NCBI RefSeq assembly: GCF_022828475.1
Contig: NZ_CP059557.1
Coordinates: 5,503,470-5,567,469 of the forward strand
DNA from: Saccharopolyspora gloriosae
Lineage (GTDB): Bacteria; Actinomycetota; Actinomycetes; Mycobacteriales; Pseudonocardiaceae
Length of the DNA stretch: 64,000 nt
Direction of reading: 5' to 3'
Below are positions 29,410 through 38,759 of this stretch, piece by piece; the first letter of the stretch is position 1; the number at the start of each line of letters is the position of its first letter. Under the pieces are notes generated by a model. The model had not been told where the DNA came from. It saw only the letters and a list, made by a program, of their open reading frames with translations, and did not search any database. Both the position numbers and the translations under genes were made by a program.

Positions 29410-30021
29410 TCAGGCGGGCATGCCGCCGTTGTACGTGGTCAGCCGCCAGCGGTTGGTGACGGCGTGGCGCGTCAGCACCACCCAGTGGCAGTTGGAGACC
29501 CCGCCGAGGCCGGGCCACATCTCCACCGGCCACTCCAGCAGCCGGGCCGTCAACCCGGTGATCAACCCGCCGTGCGCGCACACCAGTGCCGTCCCCCGGT
29601 GGGCGGAGTCGAGTTCCTCGACGACTTCGAACGCCCGCGCGGCGACCTCGACGCGAGACTCGCCGCCCGGCGGCGCCCAGGTCGAATCGGACCGCCACAC
29701 CGGCATCGCCCCAGGCCAGCCGTGCTCCACCTCAGCACCGCTGAGGCCCTGCCATTCGCCCAGGTGCGTCTCGCGCAGCCGCTTGTCCTGCCGCACCGGC
29801 ATGCCGGAGAGCTCGGTGAACGCGGCCGCGGTCGCACTCGCGCGACGCAAATCGGAGCCGACGGCCACACCCGGTTCGAACGCCGCGATCGCCGGGGCCG
29901 CGCGGTGCGCCTGCGCGATGCCGTTCTCGGTCAGCGAGGTGTCGAGATGCCCCTGGATGCGTCCGGCCGCGTTGTAGTCCGTCTCGCCGTGCCGCCACAG
30001 CACCAGGCGATCCAAGCTCAC
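29410..30021 (-). CDS. gpgP: histidine phosphatase, probable glucosyl-3-phosphoglycerate phosphatase
   Basis: A 203-residue histidine phosphatase. The phospho-acceptor motif LWRHGETDYN is at about 8-17, and the second His is in VCAHGGLITGL. Arg and Glu of RETHLGEWQG complete the active site. Position directly after rsfS matches the mycobacterial enzyme GpgP, which dephosphorylates glucosyl-3-phosphoglycerate in methylglucose lipopolysaccharide synthesis. This name rests on synteny, and a phosphoglycerate-mutase-like broad phosphatase is the alternative. The GTG start overlaps the rsfS stop as GTGA. Confidence 0.85.
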   Translation of the reverse strand: MSLDRLVLWRHGETDYNAAGRIQGHLDTSLTENGIAQAHRAAPAIAAFEPGVAVGSDLRRASATAAAFTELSGMPVRQDKRLRETHLGEWQGLSGAEVEHGWPGAMPVWRSDSTWAPPGGESRVEVAARAFEVVEELDSAHRGTALVCAHGGLITGLTARLLEWPVEMWPGLGGVSNCHWVVLTRHAVTNRWRLTTYNGGMPA

Positions 30022-30410
30022 TCGTCGCCGTCCTGCTGCTCGGCGGGAGCGGCGCTGTCCACGAAATCGATCCGCGGGCAGTCCTTCCAGAGCCGCTCCA
30101 GCTCGTACACGGAGCGTTCGTCGGCGTGCTGCACGTGGACCACGACCTCGACGAAGTCGAGCAGCACCCAGCGCCCCTCACGGGCGCCTTCCCTGCGCAC
30201 CGGCTTGGTTCCGGCGGCGCGCATCTTCTCCTCGACGGCCTCGACGATCGAGTCGACCTGGCGCTCGTTCGGCGCCGAGGCGATCACGAAGCAATCGGTG
30301 ATGACCAGCTGCTCGGAGACGTCGAGCAGCACGAGGTCGTTGGCCTTCTTGTCCGCCGCGGCCTGCGCCGCGACGAGGGCCAGTTTGCGGGCTTCCTCAG
30401 TGGCTGCCAC
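30018..30410 (-). CDS. rsfS: ribosome silencing factor
   Basis: A 130-residue RsfS (Iojap) protein. The conserved core is DLVLLDVSEQLVITDCFVIASAPNERQVDSI, followed by GREGRWVLLDFVEVVVHV and YELERLWKDCPRI. It binds L14 and blocks subunit joining when nutrients are low. GTG at 30410 follows GAGGAG. Translation is coupled to gpgP downstream. Usually nadD lies immediately upstream; here two inserted genes separate them. Confidence 0.95.
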   Translation of the reverse strand: MAATEEARKLALVAAQAAADKKANDLVLLDVSEQLVITDCFVIASAPNERQVDSIVEAVEEKMRAAGTKPVRREGAREGRWVLLDFVEVVVHVQHADERSVYELERLWKDCPRIDFVDSAAPAEQQDGDE

Positions 30411-30656
30411 GTCACTCCTCTCAGGCGGGCACGGTTCCGCCCACGCGTTCCAGGATAGCCAGCCCCGAACGTCCACCACGACGACCGGGTGTCCACGCCG
30501 AGGCGGACCACCATGGCCGGTTCCGAGACGGCGGAGCCCGAAATCTCCCGGACGGCCGACCACGTCCGCGGCGATTCATTCGATGGACTGATCTCGAAAA
30601 ATCGATTGCGCCGGAGCGGACACTGAATGCACGGATCTGCGAGAGGAGTCGGCGGA

Positions 30657-31157
30657 ATGCGAGTACGAACCGCAGTTCAGGGCGATGAGCGGGAGCTCGC
30701 GCGAATCGTGCACGCCGCATGGTCCTGGGAATCGTCGGTGTTTCCGCGACCGCCGCTCGATGCGCCCGTCTTCACCGAGCCGGTGCTGCCCGAGAACGTC
30801 CTCGTGGCCGTGGAAGACGCACAGCCGCTGGGATTCGCGAAGTTGGTCCCGAGTTCGCTCGCCAATCCCAGAATCGGGTCCGCCGCCGCGCACGTCCAAA
30901 TGATCTACGGGTGCTCGGTCGCCCCGCAGCACCAGGGACGCGGCGTGGGCACCGCATTGCTCCGCGCGATCCGGCGGGAGTCCGTTGCGCGCGGCGCACG
31001 CCGGGTCACCTTGAAGGTGCTCGGTTCCAACCCTCGTGCCCAAGCGCTGTACCGCAGGCACGGCTACCAGGTCGAAGGAACTCTGCGAGGCGAGTTCTTC
31101 CTGCAGGGGAAGTACGTCGACGATGTCCTGATGGCACTGGACCTCGACACCGCGTGA
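30657..31157 (+). CDS. GNAT-family N-acetyltransferase
   Basis: A 166-residue GNAT protein. The acetyl-CoA pyrophosphate loop is QHQGRGVGTALLRAI, preceded by the beta-4 strand HVQMIYGCSVAP and followed by LKVLGSNPRAQALYRRHGYQ, the usual motif B. ATG at 30657 with GAGAGGAG upstream is favoured over the in-frame ATG 30 bases earlier. The acceptor is unknown. It lies on the opposite strand, inserted in the nadD-rsfS backbone together with the DUF2585 gene. Confidence 0.88.
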   Translation: MRVRTAVQGDERELARIVHAAWSWESSVFPRPPLDAPVFTEPVLPENVLVAVEDAQPLGFAKLVPSSLANPRIGSAAAHVQMIYGCSVAPQHQGRGVGTALLRAIRRESVARGARRVTLKVLGSNPRAQALYRRHGYQVEGTLRGEFFLQGKYVDDVLMALDLDTA

Positions 31158-31193
31158 CCACGGTCGGCAGTGGCGCAGCCGGCTCGCGGGCTC

Positions 31194-31826
31194 CTACGCC
31201 CCTGACTGCCAGACTCGGATCGCGTCGAGCGGGTAGAGCAGCATCAAGATGTTGAGGATCAGACCGTCGCGGACGAAGTACAGCGTCAGCAACTCGAGAG
31301 CCACGGCGACCGCGATGGTCACCCGGATCGGCGCCTTTCTGGCGAGCACGAATCCAGTCACCATCGCCAGAACATCCGACACGGAATTGAGCACGCTGTC
31401 GCCGTAGTAGTCCAGCGACACGGTCGCTGTGCGATAGCGATCGATGATCCACGGAGTGTTCTCCAGGACCTCCCAGCCGCATTCGATCAGCACCGCCGCC
31501 AGCAGAAGACCACCGAAGGACAGCCGAGTCTTCTTGTTGAGCAACCAGAGCAGGAAGTAGAACACGACGCCATGGATGATGTGGCTGAACGTGTACCAGT
31601 CCGTGATGTGCTGGGAATTCCCCGAACTGTTGACCACGCCGTGCCACAACTCGACGTACCCGCACGAGCAGTACGGCACTCGCCCCATCGCCCATTCGAC
31701 GGCGGCCATGAGGACCACGACGAGGACGCAAAGCTGCAAGGGCAATGTCCCGGATGCCCACCGCCCTGATTCGGACGGCGCCACCTTTGCACGGTGCGAC
31801 CGCGCGAACACGGGAAATCTCTTCAT
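31194..31826 (-). CDS. DUF2585 (UPF0314)-like membrane protein
   Basis: A 210-residue membrane protein with about five hydrophobic segments. The run CGYVELWHGVVNSSGNSQHI, then DWYTFSHIIHGVVFY, then ENTPWIIDRYRTATVSLDYYGDSVLNSVSDVLAM is the diagnostic DUF2585/UPF0314 pattern, a family I know mainly from alphaproteobacteria. Function is unknown. The His, Glu and Asp residues within membrane segments suggest a metal site. The gene has noticeably lower GC than its neighbours and sits between nadD and the GNAT gene, so transfer is likely. ATG at 31826 with GGAGGAAAGG upstream. Confidence 0.8.
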   Translation of the reverse strand: MKRFPVFARSHRAKVAPSESGRWASGTLPLQLCVLVVVLMAAVEWAMGRVPYCSCGYVELWHGVVNSSGNSQHITDWYTFSHIIHGVVFYFLLWLLNKKTRLSFGGLLLAAVLIECGWEVLENTPWIIDRYRTATVSLDYYGDSVLNSVSDVLAMVTGFVLARKAPIRVTIAVAVALELLTLYFVRDGLILNILMLLYPLDAIRVWQSGA

Positions 31827-31969
31827 GATGCCGGCCTTTCCTCCGCATTGCGCCCCGCCTGCTTCGAAGCCGCCGATCTCTCGGGCTACGAGCGAGTCGC
31901 ACGCACGTCGGCCGACGCAGCGCTAGGCGGGCGCCCCTGAGCGGGTTGTACCGAGGTCGTACCGGTTGC

Positions 31970-32593
31970 TCACGGCCCCCACTCCGGTGCCGGTGAGCCG
32001 TCTTCGGCGCGGTAGAGGCCGCGTTTGGTGATGTATTGGACGATTCCGTCGGGGACCAGGTACCAGACGGGCAGGCCCGCGTTCACGCGTTCCCGACAGC
32101 CGGTGGAGGAGATCGCCATCGCGGGGATCTCCACCAACGACACCGATCCCTGCGGCAGGTGCGCGCCGTTGAGTGAGTAGCCGGGGCGCGTGACACCGAT
32201 GAAGTGGGCGAGCTCGAACAGCTCGTTCACCCGGTGCCAGGACAGGATCTGCTCCAGCGCGTCGGCGCCCGTGATGAAGTACAGCTCCGCGTCCGGGTAG
32301 AGCGTCCGCAGGTCGCTGAGGGTGTCGGCGGTGTAGGTGGGGCCGCTGCGGTCCACGTCGACCCTGCTCACCAGGAATCGCGGGTTCGACGCGGTGGCGA
32401 TGACCGTCATCAGGTAGCGGTCCTCGGCCGGGCTGACCACGTCGTGGCCCTTCTGCCACGGCTGACCCGTCGGCACGAAGATCACTTGTTCGAGGCCGAA
32501 CTGGGCCTGCACTTCACTGGCCGCGACAAGGTGGCCGTGGTGGATCGGGTCAAAGGTGCCACCCATGACCCCGATGCGGCGCCGACGAGACAT
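31970..32593 (-). CDS. nadD: nicotinate-nucleotide adenylyltransferase
   Basis: A 207-residue NadD that joins ATP and nicotinate mononucleotide to deamido-NAD. The nucleotidyltransferase start [15 protein letters not shown] and the C-terminal [11 protein letters not shown] (ISSTxxR motif) are both present, as is [18 protein letters not shown] at 32593. It is the first of the nadD, (inserted genes), rsfS, gpgP order found in actinobacteria. Confidence 0.96.
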   Translation of the reverse strand: MSRRRRIGVMGGTFDPIHHGHLVAASEVQAQFGLEQVIFVPTGQPWQKGHDVVSPAEDRYLMTVIATASNPRFLVSRVDVDRSGPTYTADTLSDLRTLYPDAELYFITGADALEQILSWHRVNELFELAHFIGVTRPGYSLNGAHLPQGSVSLVEIPAMAISSTGCRERVNAGLPVWYLVPDGIVQYITKRGLYRAEDGSPAPEWGP

Positions 32594-32687
32594 GACTGCA
32601 CAGCCTAATCGAGTGATGTCCGAGGTAGCGCCGATAAAAAACCGGACGGTGACCGATCACACCCTCGGCGCTTTCCCGGAGTCAGCC

Positions 32688-34004
32688 TCAGCCGGCGGGG
32701 CGTACGTGGCCGTCGCCGTACACGAGCCACTTCGTGGAGGTGAGTTCGGGCAGCCCCATCGGACCGCGAGCGTGCAGCTTCTGCGTGGAGATGCCGATCT
32801 CGGCTCCCATCCCGAACTCAGCGCCGTCGGTGAAGGCCGTCGAGGCGTTGACCATCACCGCCGCCGAGTCGACCCGTGCGGTGAACTGGCGTGCGGCCCG
32901 CACATCGCTGGTCACGATGGCCTCGGTGTGCCCGGACCCGTGCGCCCGGATGTGCTCGGCAGCGGCGGGCAGCGACTCCACGACGGCGGCGGCGATGTCC
33001 AGCGAGCCGTACTCGAGGTCCCAGTCGTGCTCTTCGGCGGCGACCACACCGGAACCGCCGAGGCGCACGACCTCGTCGTCGCCGTGCACGGTGACGCCGG
33101 CGGTCCGCAGTTCGGCGACCGCTCGCGGCACGAACTCGGCGGCGATGTCCCGGTGCACCAGCAGCGTCTCCGCCGCGTTGCACACGCTCGGGCGCCGTGC
33201 TTTGGAGTTGAGCAGGATGCGCAGCGCCGTGTCCGCGTCGGCGTGCGCGTCGACGTACACGTGGCAGTTGCCCACACCGGTTTCGATCGTCGGCACCGTG
33301 GACTGCTCGACGACCGTCGAGATCAAGCCCGCACCGCCGCGCGGGATCACGACGTCCACCAGCCCGCGCGCGGTGATCAGGTGCCGCACCGAGGCGCGAT
33401 CGTGGCTGGGCAGCAGCTGCACCGCGGTGGCGGGCAGTTCGTGCTCGACGAGCACCGCGCGGAGCACCTCGACCAGCGCCGTGTTCGACCGCTCCGCCGA
33501 AGCGGAACCGCGCAGCAGCACGGCGTTGCCGGACTTCAGGGTGAGCCCGGCGGCGTCCACGGTGACGTTGGGGCGGCCCTCGTACACGATGCCGACGACG
33601 CCCAGCGGCACCCGGACCTGCTGGAGCTGCAAGCCGTTCGCGAGCACGTTGCCGCGCACCACCTCGCCGATCGGGTCCGCCAGCCCGGCGACGGTGCGCA
33701 GGCCTTCGGCGATCCCCGCGATGCGGTCGTTCGTCAGCCGCAGCCGGTCGATCAGCCCGGCGGCGGTGCCGTTGCCCTCCGCGCGCGCGACGTCGAGCTC
33801 GTTGGCCGCCAAGATCTCCGGGGCGCGTGCGACGAGCGCGTCGGCCATCGCGTGCAGCAGGTCGTCCTTGGCGCCCCGCGGCAGCAGCGCCAGTTCGGTC
33901 GCGGCGTCCCGAGCGGCACGAGCCGCCTCGTGCACCTGGTCGCGGAGTTCGTCGCCGGGGGTCTCCGCCTGCTGGGGAGCGGAGGATTCGATGCTCGTCG
34001 TCAC
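32688..34004 (-). CDS. proA: glutamate-5-semialdehyde dehydrogenase
   Basis: A 438-residue gamma-glutamyl phosphate reductase that catalyses the second step of proline synthesis. Marks are [21 protein letters not shown], the NADP site region [20 protein letters not shown], and the catalytic Cys in [19 protein letters not shown] at 34004; the ribosome site is weak. ProB lies 3.6 kb away on the same strand, with recQ and a transporter between them on the other strand. Confidence 0.96.
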   Translation of the reverse strand: MTTSIESSAPQQAETPGDELRDQVHEAARAARDAATELALLPRGAKDDLLHAMADALVARAPEILAANELDVARAEGNGTAAGLIDRLRLTNDRIAGIAEGLRTVAGLADPIGEVVRGNVLANGLQLQQVRVPLGVVGIVYEGRPNVTVDAAGLTLKSGNAVLLRGSASAERSNTALVEVLRAVLVEHELPATAVQLLPSHDRASVRHLITARGLVDVVIPRGGAGLISTVVEQSTVPTIETGVGNCHVYVDAHADADTALRILLNSKARRPSVCNAAETLLVHRDIAAEFVPRAVAELRTAGVTVHGDDEVVRLGGSGVVAAEEHDWDLEYGSLDIAAAVVESLPAAAEHIRAHGSGHTEAIVTSDVRAARQFTARVDSAAVMVNASTAFTDGAEFGMGAEIGISTQKLHARGPMGLPELTSTKWLVYGDGHVRPAG

Positions 34005-34100
34005 GCGACCAGCCTAGTGGGCGGCCGCAACCGAGTTCCGCCGATGACGAAGCGGCGGGCGGTGCCGGGCACGTCGGCGCCATCCGGTAGGAATCGGGGC

Positions 34101-36218
34101 GTGGACGAACAAGCCCTGCGGGAACTCGCCGATGAACGGCTCCGTGCGCTGGCCGGTCCGGACGCGCAACTGCGCGAAGACCAGTGGCGTGCCATCCAGG
34201 CACTGGTGCTGCATCGCCGCCGCGCGCTCGTCGTGCAGCGCACCGGCTGGGGCAAGTCCGCGGTGTACTTCCTGGCCACCGCGCTGCTGCGCGAACTCGG
34301 CGAAGGTCCCACGGTGATCGTCTCGCCGTTGCTGGCGTTGATGCGCAACCAGGTCGAGGCCGCCGAGTCCGCAGGTGTGCGCGCCGCCACGATCAACTCG
34401 GCGAACCCGCAGGAGTGGCAGTCCATCGAGGAACAGGTCGCCGTCGGCGAGGTGGACGTGCTGCTGGTCAGCCCCGAACGGCTGAACAATCCCGATTTCC
34501 GGGACACCGTGCTGCCGGAACTCACCCACAGCGCGGGCCTGCTGGTGGTGGACGAGGCGCACTGCATCTCCGACTGGGGCCACGACTTCCGCCCCGACTA
34601 CCGCAGGCTGCGCACCCTGCTGGGCGAGCTGCCCGAAGGCGTCCCGGTGCTGGCGACGACGGCCACCGCCAACGACCGCGTGGTGCAGGACGTGTCCGAC
34701 CAGCTCGGCGTCGGCGGCGAGTTCAGCGATCCGCAGGAAACGCTGGTGCTGCGCGGCACCCTCGACCGGGAGAGCTTGCGGCTCGGGGTGCTGGCGCTGC
34801 CGACGGCGCAGGCTCGGCTGGCGTGGCTGGCCGGCAACCTCAGCGAGCTGACCGGCTCGGGGATCATCTACACGCTCACCGTCGCCGCGACCGATGAGGT
34901 CGCCGGCTACCTGCGCGACCAGGGATTCGAGGTCGCCTCGTACTCGGGACGCACCGACCCGGAGGAGCGGCAGCGCGCCGAAGAGGACCTGCTGGCGAAC
35001 CGGGTGAAGGCGCTGGTGGCGACCTCCGCGTTGGGCATGGGCTTCGACAAGCCCGACCTCGGATTCGTGGTGCACCTGGGGGCGCCGTCCTCGCCCATCG
35101 CCTACTACCAGCAGATCGGGCGTGCCGGTCGTGGTGTGCGCCGGGCGGAGGCGCTGATGCTGCCCGGGCCCGAGGATCGGGAGATCTGGCGCTACTTCGC
35201 GTCGATGGCGTTCCCGCCGGAGGGCACCGTCCGCTCGATCTTGGAAGCGCTCACCGAAGGAGGCACGCTGTCCACGGCCGCGTTGGAGCCGCGTGTCGAG
35301 CTCGGCCGGTCTCGACTGGAGATGGTGCTCAAGGTCCTCGACGTGGACGGTGCGGTGCGCCGCGTCAAGGGCGGTTGGGAAGCGACCGGCGAACCGTGGA
35401 AGTACGACGCCGAACGCTACGACCGCATCGCCGCCGAACGGGCCTCCGAGCAGCAGGCGATGCTGGACTACCTCAACACCACCGAGTGCCGGATGGAGTT
35501 CCTGCGCCGCCAGCTCGACGACCCGTACGCCGAGCCGTGCGGGCGCTGCGACAACTGCACCGGGCAGACCCGCTCCGCCGACGTCGACGAGCAGGTCGTG
35601 CAGCGGGCGCAGGAACGGCTGCACCGGCCGGGTGTGGAGTTCTCGCCGCGCAAGATGTGGCCGAGCGGGATGGACGCGCTGGGCCTGAACGTCTCCGGCA
35701 GGCTGCCCGCCGGGGAACGCGCCGAAACGGGCCGGGCGGTCGGCAGGCTGACCGACATCGGCTGGGGCAACCGGCTGCGCGAGCTGCTCGGCAACGGCGT
35801 TCCCGATCAGGAGCTGCCGGAGGACCTGTTCCAGGCGTGCGTGCAGGTGCTGGCCTCGTGGGAGTGGGAGCAGCGGCCGGTGGGCGTCATCTCGATCGGC
35901 TCGAACAGCAGGCCGCAGCTGGTGCGCAGCCTCGCGCAGCGCATCGCCACGATCGGCAGGCTGCCGCTGCTGGGTGAGGTGGCGACGAACCCGTCGACGA
36001 CCCCGAAGCGCGGCAACAGCGCCCAGCGCGTCGGCTCGCTGCGCGGCCAGTTCAAGGTTCCGGACGAGCTCGCGGCGAAGATCTCCGAGCTCGACGGCCC
36101 GGTGCTGCTGATGGACGACTACACCGACACGGGCTGGACCTCGGCGATCGTGGCCCGCACCCTGCGGCTCGCGGGCGCACCGGCGGTACTCCCCTTCACC
36201 CTCGCTTCCACCGGCTGA
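34101..36218 (+). CDS. RecQ-family DNA helicase with C-terminal phosphoribosyltransferase-like domain
   Basis: A 705-residue protein. The helicase half has QRTGWGKSAVYFL (Walker A, about 47-59), VVDEAHCISDWGHDFR and the motif VI region YYQQIGRAGRGVR. The RecQ zinc site follows as C-RMEFLRRQLDD ... PCGRCDNC. From about residue 575 the protein changes to a phosphoribosyltransferase-like fold with the PRPP loop VLLMDDYTDTGWTSA near the end. GTG at 34101 lies in a divergent spacer with proA; the longer frame upstream is the proA antisense strand. It may unwind DNA in repair; the role of the extra domain is unknown. Confidence 0.88.
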   Translation: MDEQALRELADERLRALAGPDAQLREDQWRAIQALVLHRRRALVVQRTGWGKSAVYFLATALLRELGEGPTVIVSPLLALMRNQVEAAESAGVRAATINSANPQEWQSIEEQVAVGEVDVLLVSPERLNNPDFRDTVLPELTHSAGLLVVDEAHCISDWGHDFRPDYRRLRTLLGELPEGVPVLATTATANDRVVQDVSDQLGVGGEFSDPQETLVLRGTLDRESLRLGVLALPTAQARLAWLAGNLSELTGSGIIYTLTVAATDEVAGYLRDQGFEVASYSGRTDPEERQRAEEDLLANRVKALVATSALGMGFDKPDLGFVVHLGAPSSPIAYYQQIGRAGRGVRRAEALMLPGPEDREIWRYFASMAFPPEGTVRSILEALTEGGTLSTAALEPRVELGRSRLEMVLKVLDVDGAVRRVKGGWEATGEPWKYDAERYDRIAAERASEQQAMLDYLNTTECRMEFLRRQLDDPYAEPCGRCDNCTGQTRSADVDEQVVQRAQERLHRPGVEFSPRKMWPSGMDALGLNVSGRLPAGERAETGRAVGRLTDIGWGNRLRELLGNGVPDQELPEDLFQACVQVLASWEWEQRPVGVISIGSNSRPQLVRSLAQRIATIGRLPLLGEVATNPSTTPKRGNSAQRVGSLRGQFKVPDELAAKISELDGPVLLMDDYTDTGWTSAIVARTLRLAGAPAVLPFTLASTG

Positions 36219-36335
36219 CCCCGCCCGCGAAACGGTGGGTCCCGGGTGGCGGGAAGGGTTCCCAGGGGGCGCTGGGGGATCTAGTGTGACGCGATCCAGT
36301 AGCCCGGGTGGGGGTTCGATCGGGAGGGGTGGACG

Positions 36336-37610
36336 GTGACGGTTGCATCCGTGCCCGAGCGGCATCGGCTGCCGATGCGCAAGCTCGTCGCGGCCAGCAT
36401 CGGCAATGCCATCGAGTGGTACGACTGGACGATCTACAGCGCGTTCAGCGTGTACTTCGCGAGCCGCTTCTTCCCCGGTGAACTGGCGTTGGTGAACACG
36501 CTGGCCACGTTCGCGCTGGCGTTCTTCTTCCGGCCGCTCGGCGGCTGGCTGCTGGGCCGGTTCGCCGACCTGCACGGCCGGAAGACGTCGATGCTGCTGA
36601 CGATCGCGCTGATGGCGGGCGGTTCACTGCTGATCGGTGTGCTGCCGACCTTCGACCTGATCGGCTGGGCGGCGCCCGCGCTGCTGGTGCTGGCCCGGAT
36701 CGGGCAGGGCCTGTCGCTGGGCGGTGAGGTGTCGAACGCGTCGGCCTACCTGGCCGAGATCGCCCCGGCGAGCAGGCGCGGGCGCTACTCCGCGTTCTTC
36801 TACATCTCTACCGGTACCGCGCTGCTCATCGCCTCACTGCTGGGTTTCCTGCTGACCTCGGTGCTCAGCGAGCAGCAGCTCACCGACTTCGGCTGGCGCA
36901 TCCCGTTCGTGATCGGCGGTGTGCTGGGGCTGCTCGGCCTGTGGCTGCGCCGCTCGTTGGAGGAGACCGAGCAGTTCGCGGACAACCAGGACAAGGCCCG
37001 CGCCCTCAAGAATCCGCTGTGGACCACGTTGCGGCGGCATCCGAAGGCGGTGGGTCAGCTGATCGGGTTCAGCATGCTCTCCACGCTCTGCTACTACACG
37101 TTCTTCAGCGCGTTGACCCCGTTCGCGGTGCAGACGCGGGGCGCCGACGCCACCGACGTCTTCCTGGCGCTGTCGATCGCCACTGCGCTGTTCATCGCCT
37201 TGCAGTACCCGATGGGAGCGCTGTCGGACCGCTTCGGGCGCAAACCGCAGCTGCTGGCGTGGTCGGCGGCGACGGCGGTGCTGATCGTGCCGTTGTCTGC
37301 CCTGGTCCGTCCCGGACTCGGTGCGCTGCTCGTGGTGTTCTGCATCGGAGTCGGCCTCTACACGGCGATGACGTCGATCGCCCCGGCGATCATGTCGGAG
37401 CTGTTCCCCACCGAGCTGCGCGGCTTGGGCATCGGAGCCTGGTACAACCTGACGGTCGCCGTGTTCGGCGGCACCGCTCCCCTGGTGATCCAAGGGCTCG
37501 CCGCGTTCGACGCGTCCACGGCGTTCTTCTGGTACATCGCCGTGAGCGCCGTCGTCGCGTTCCTGGTGATCCGCACGCTGCCGGAGACCAAAGGCACCGA
37601 GCTCCGCTGA
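36336..37610 (+). CDS. MFS transporter, metabolite:H+ symporter (MHS) family
   Basis: A 424-residue 12-helix MFS carrier. The MHS signature GNAIEWYDWTIYSAFSVYFA opens helix 1, and the cytoplasmic loop motifs RFADLHGRKTSM and LSDRFGRKPQ are present. GTG at 36336 follows GGGAGGGG. The family moves alpha-ketoglutarate, proline/betaine, shikimate or citrate with protons. It stands between recQ and proB; its placement between proA and proB may hint at proline or osmolyte uptake, but this is weak. Confidence 0.88.
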   Translation: MTVASVPERHRLPMRKLVAASIGNAIEWYDWTIYSAFSVYFASRFFPGELALVNTLATFALAFFFRPLGGWLLGRFADLHGRKTSMLLTIALMAGGSLLIGVLPTFDLIGWAAPALLVLARIGQGLSLGGEVSNASAYLAEIAPASRRGRYSAFFYISTGTALLIASLLGFLLTSVLSEQQLTDFGWRIPFVIGGVLGLLGLWLRRSLEETEQFADNQDKARALKNPLWTTLRRHPKAVGQLIGFSMLSTLCYYTFFSALTPFAVQTRGADATDVFLALSIATALFIALQYPMGALSDRFGRKPQLLAWSAATAVLIVPLSALVRPGLGALLVVFCIGVGLYTAMTSIAPAIMSELFPTELRGLGIGAWYNLTVAVFGGTAPLVIQGLAAFDASTAFFWYIAVSAVVAFLVIRTLPETKGTELR

Positions 37611-37634
37611 GCGGCGAAGCCCGCAGCAGGCCGC

Positions 37635-38759
37635 TCAGCGCAGCGGGACCAGGTCGTCGGCGTGGACGACCTCGCGACGCTGTTCAGCGGGCAGGTCGTA
37701 GCTGGAGCGGCCGATGAGGTCGGGCAGTTCGCCCGCGTCGTAGGCGACCACGCCGCGGGCCACGACCGCGCCCGAGGGATCGAGCAGTTCGACCACGTCA
37801 CCGCCGTCGAACGTGCCCTCCACCGCGGTGATCCCGGCAGCGAGCAGCGAACGCCGGCGCCGGACCACCGCCGTCACCGCCCCGTCGTCCAGCCACAGCC
37901 GACCGCGGGCGCCCGCGGCGTGCGCGAGCCAGAACCGGCGGGCAGAGAGCCGGGTGCCGGTGGCCGCGAACGCCGTGCCCACGTCGGCGTCGCCGAGCGC
38001 CCGCCCGGCCTGCGCGGCGGAGGTCAGCAGCACCGGGATGCCCGCGGTGCACGCGACCCTGGCGGCCTCGACCTTGGAGGCCATCCCTCCGGTGCCGACT
38101 CCGGAACCCGCGCCGCTCGCGTCCACACCGTCGAGGTCGGCGGCACCGGTGACCTCTCGGATCACCGACGCTCCCCCACCGCGCGGATCCCCGTCGTACA
38201 GGGCGTCCACATCGGACAACAGCAGCAACGCGTCCGCGCCGACGAGGTGCGAGACGAGCGCGGCGAGCCGGTCGTTGTCACCGAACCGGATCTCCGCGGT
38301 GGCGACCGTGTCGTTCTCGTTGACCACCGGCACCACGCCGAGCGTGAGCAGGCGGTTCAGCGTGCGCTGCGCGTTGCGGTAGTGCGCCCGCCGCACCACG
38401 TCGTCGGCGGTGAGCAGCACCTGCCCGACGGTGCGGCGGTAGCGGGCGAAGGACTCGGCGTAGGCGTGCGCCAGTGCCTGCTGCCCCACGCTGGCCGCGG
38501 CCTGCTTCGTGGCCAGGTCGCGCGGTCTGCGGCGCAGGCCGAGCGGCGCGATCCCGGCGGCGATGGCACCGGAGGACACCACGACGACTTGGGCGCCCGC
38601 TTCGACGCGCGCGGTCACGGCGTCCACGAGCGCCGCCAGCCGCGCCTGGTCCAGCGCGCCCTTCGAGGTGGTCAGCGAGGACGATCCGACTTTGACGACG
38701 AGGCGTTGCGCCGCCGCGATGGACTTGCGGGTCGGCGACAGCTCCACCTCGTCGGTCAT
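37635..38759 (-). CDS. proB: glutamate 5-kinase
   Basis: A 374-residue enzyme with the amino-acid-kinase domain ([12 protein letters not shown] ... [13 protein letters not shown] ... [12 protein letters not shown] ... [12 protein letters not shown] ... [12 protein letters not shown]) and a C-terminal PUA domain (from about 285). It phosphorylates glutamate to start proline synthesis and is normally inhibited by proline. The ATG at 38759 overlaps the obgE stop as ATGA, so the two are coupled. Confidence 0.96.
   Translation of the reverse strand: MTDEVELSPTRKSIAAAQRLVVKVGSSSLTTSKGALDQARLAALVDAVTARVEAGAQVVVVSSGAIAAGIAPLGLRRRPRDLATKQAAASVGQQALAHAYAESFARYRRTVGQVLLTADDVVRRAHYRNAQRTLNRLLTLGVVPVVNENDTVATAEIRFGDNDRLAALVSHLVGADALLLLSDVDALYDGDPRGGGASVIREVTGAADLDGVDASGAGSGVGTGGMASKVEAARVACTAGIPVLLTSAAQAGRALGDADVGTAFAATGTRLSARRFWLAHAAGARGRLWLDDGAVTAVVRRRRSLLAAGITAVEGTFDGGDVVELLDPSGAVVARGVVAYDAGELPDLIGRSSYDLPAEQRREVVHADDLVPLR

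Noticed and set aside
32556-34100. N-terminal extension of the RecQ-like protein
   Set aside because: It is antisense to proA; a GTG at 34101 begins the recognisable protein.
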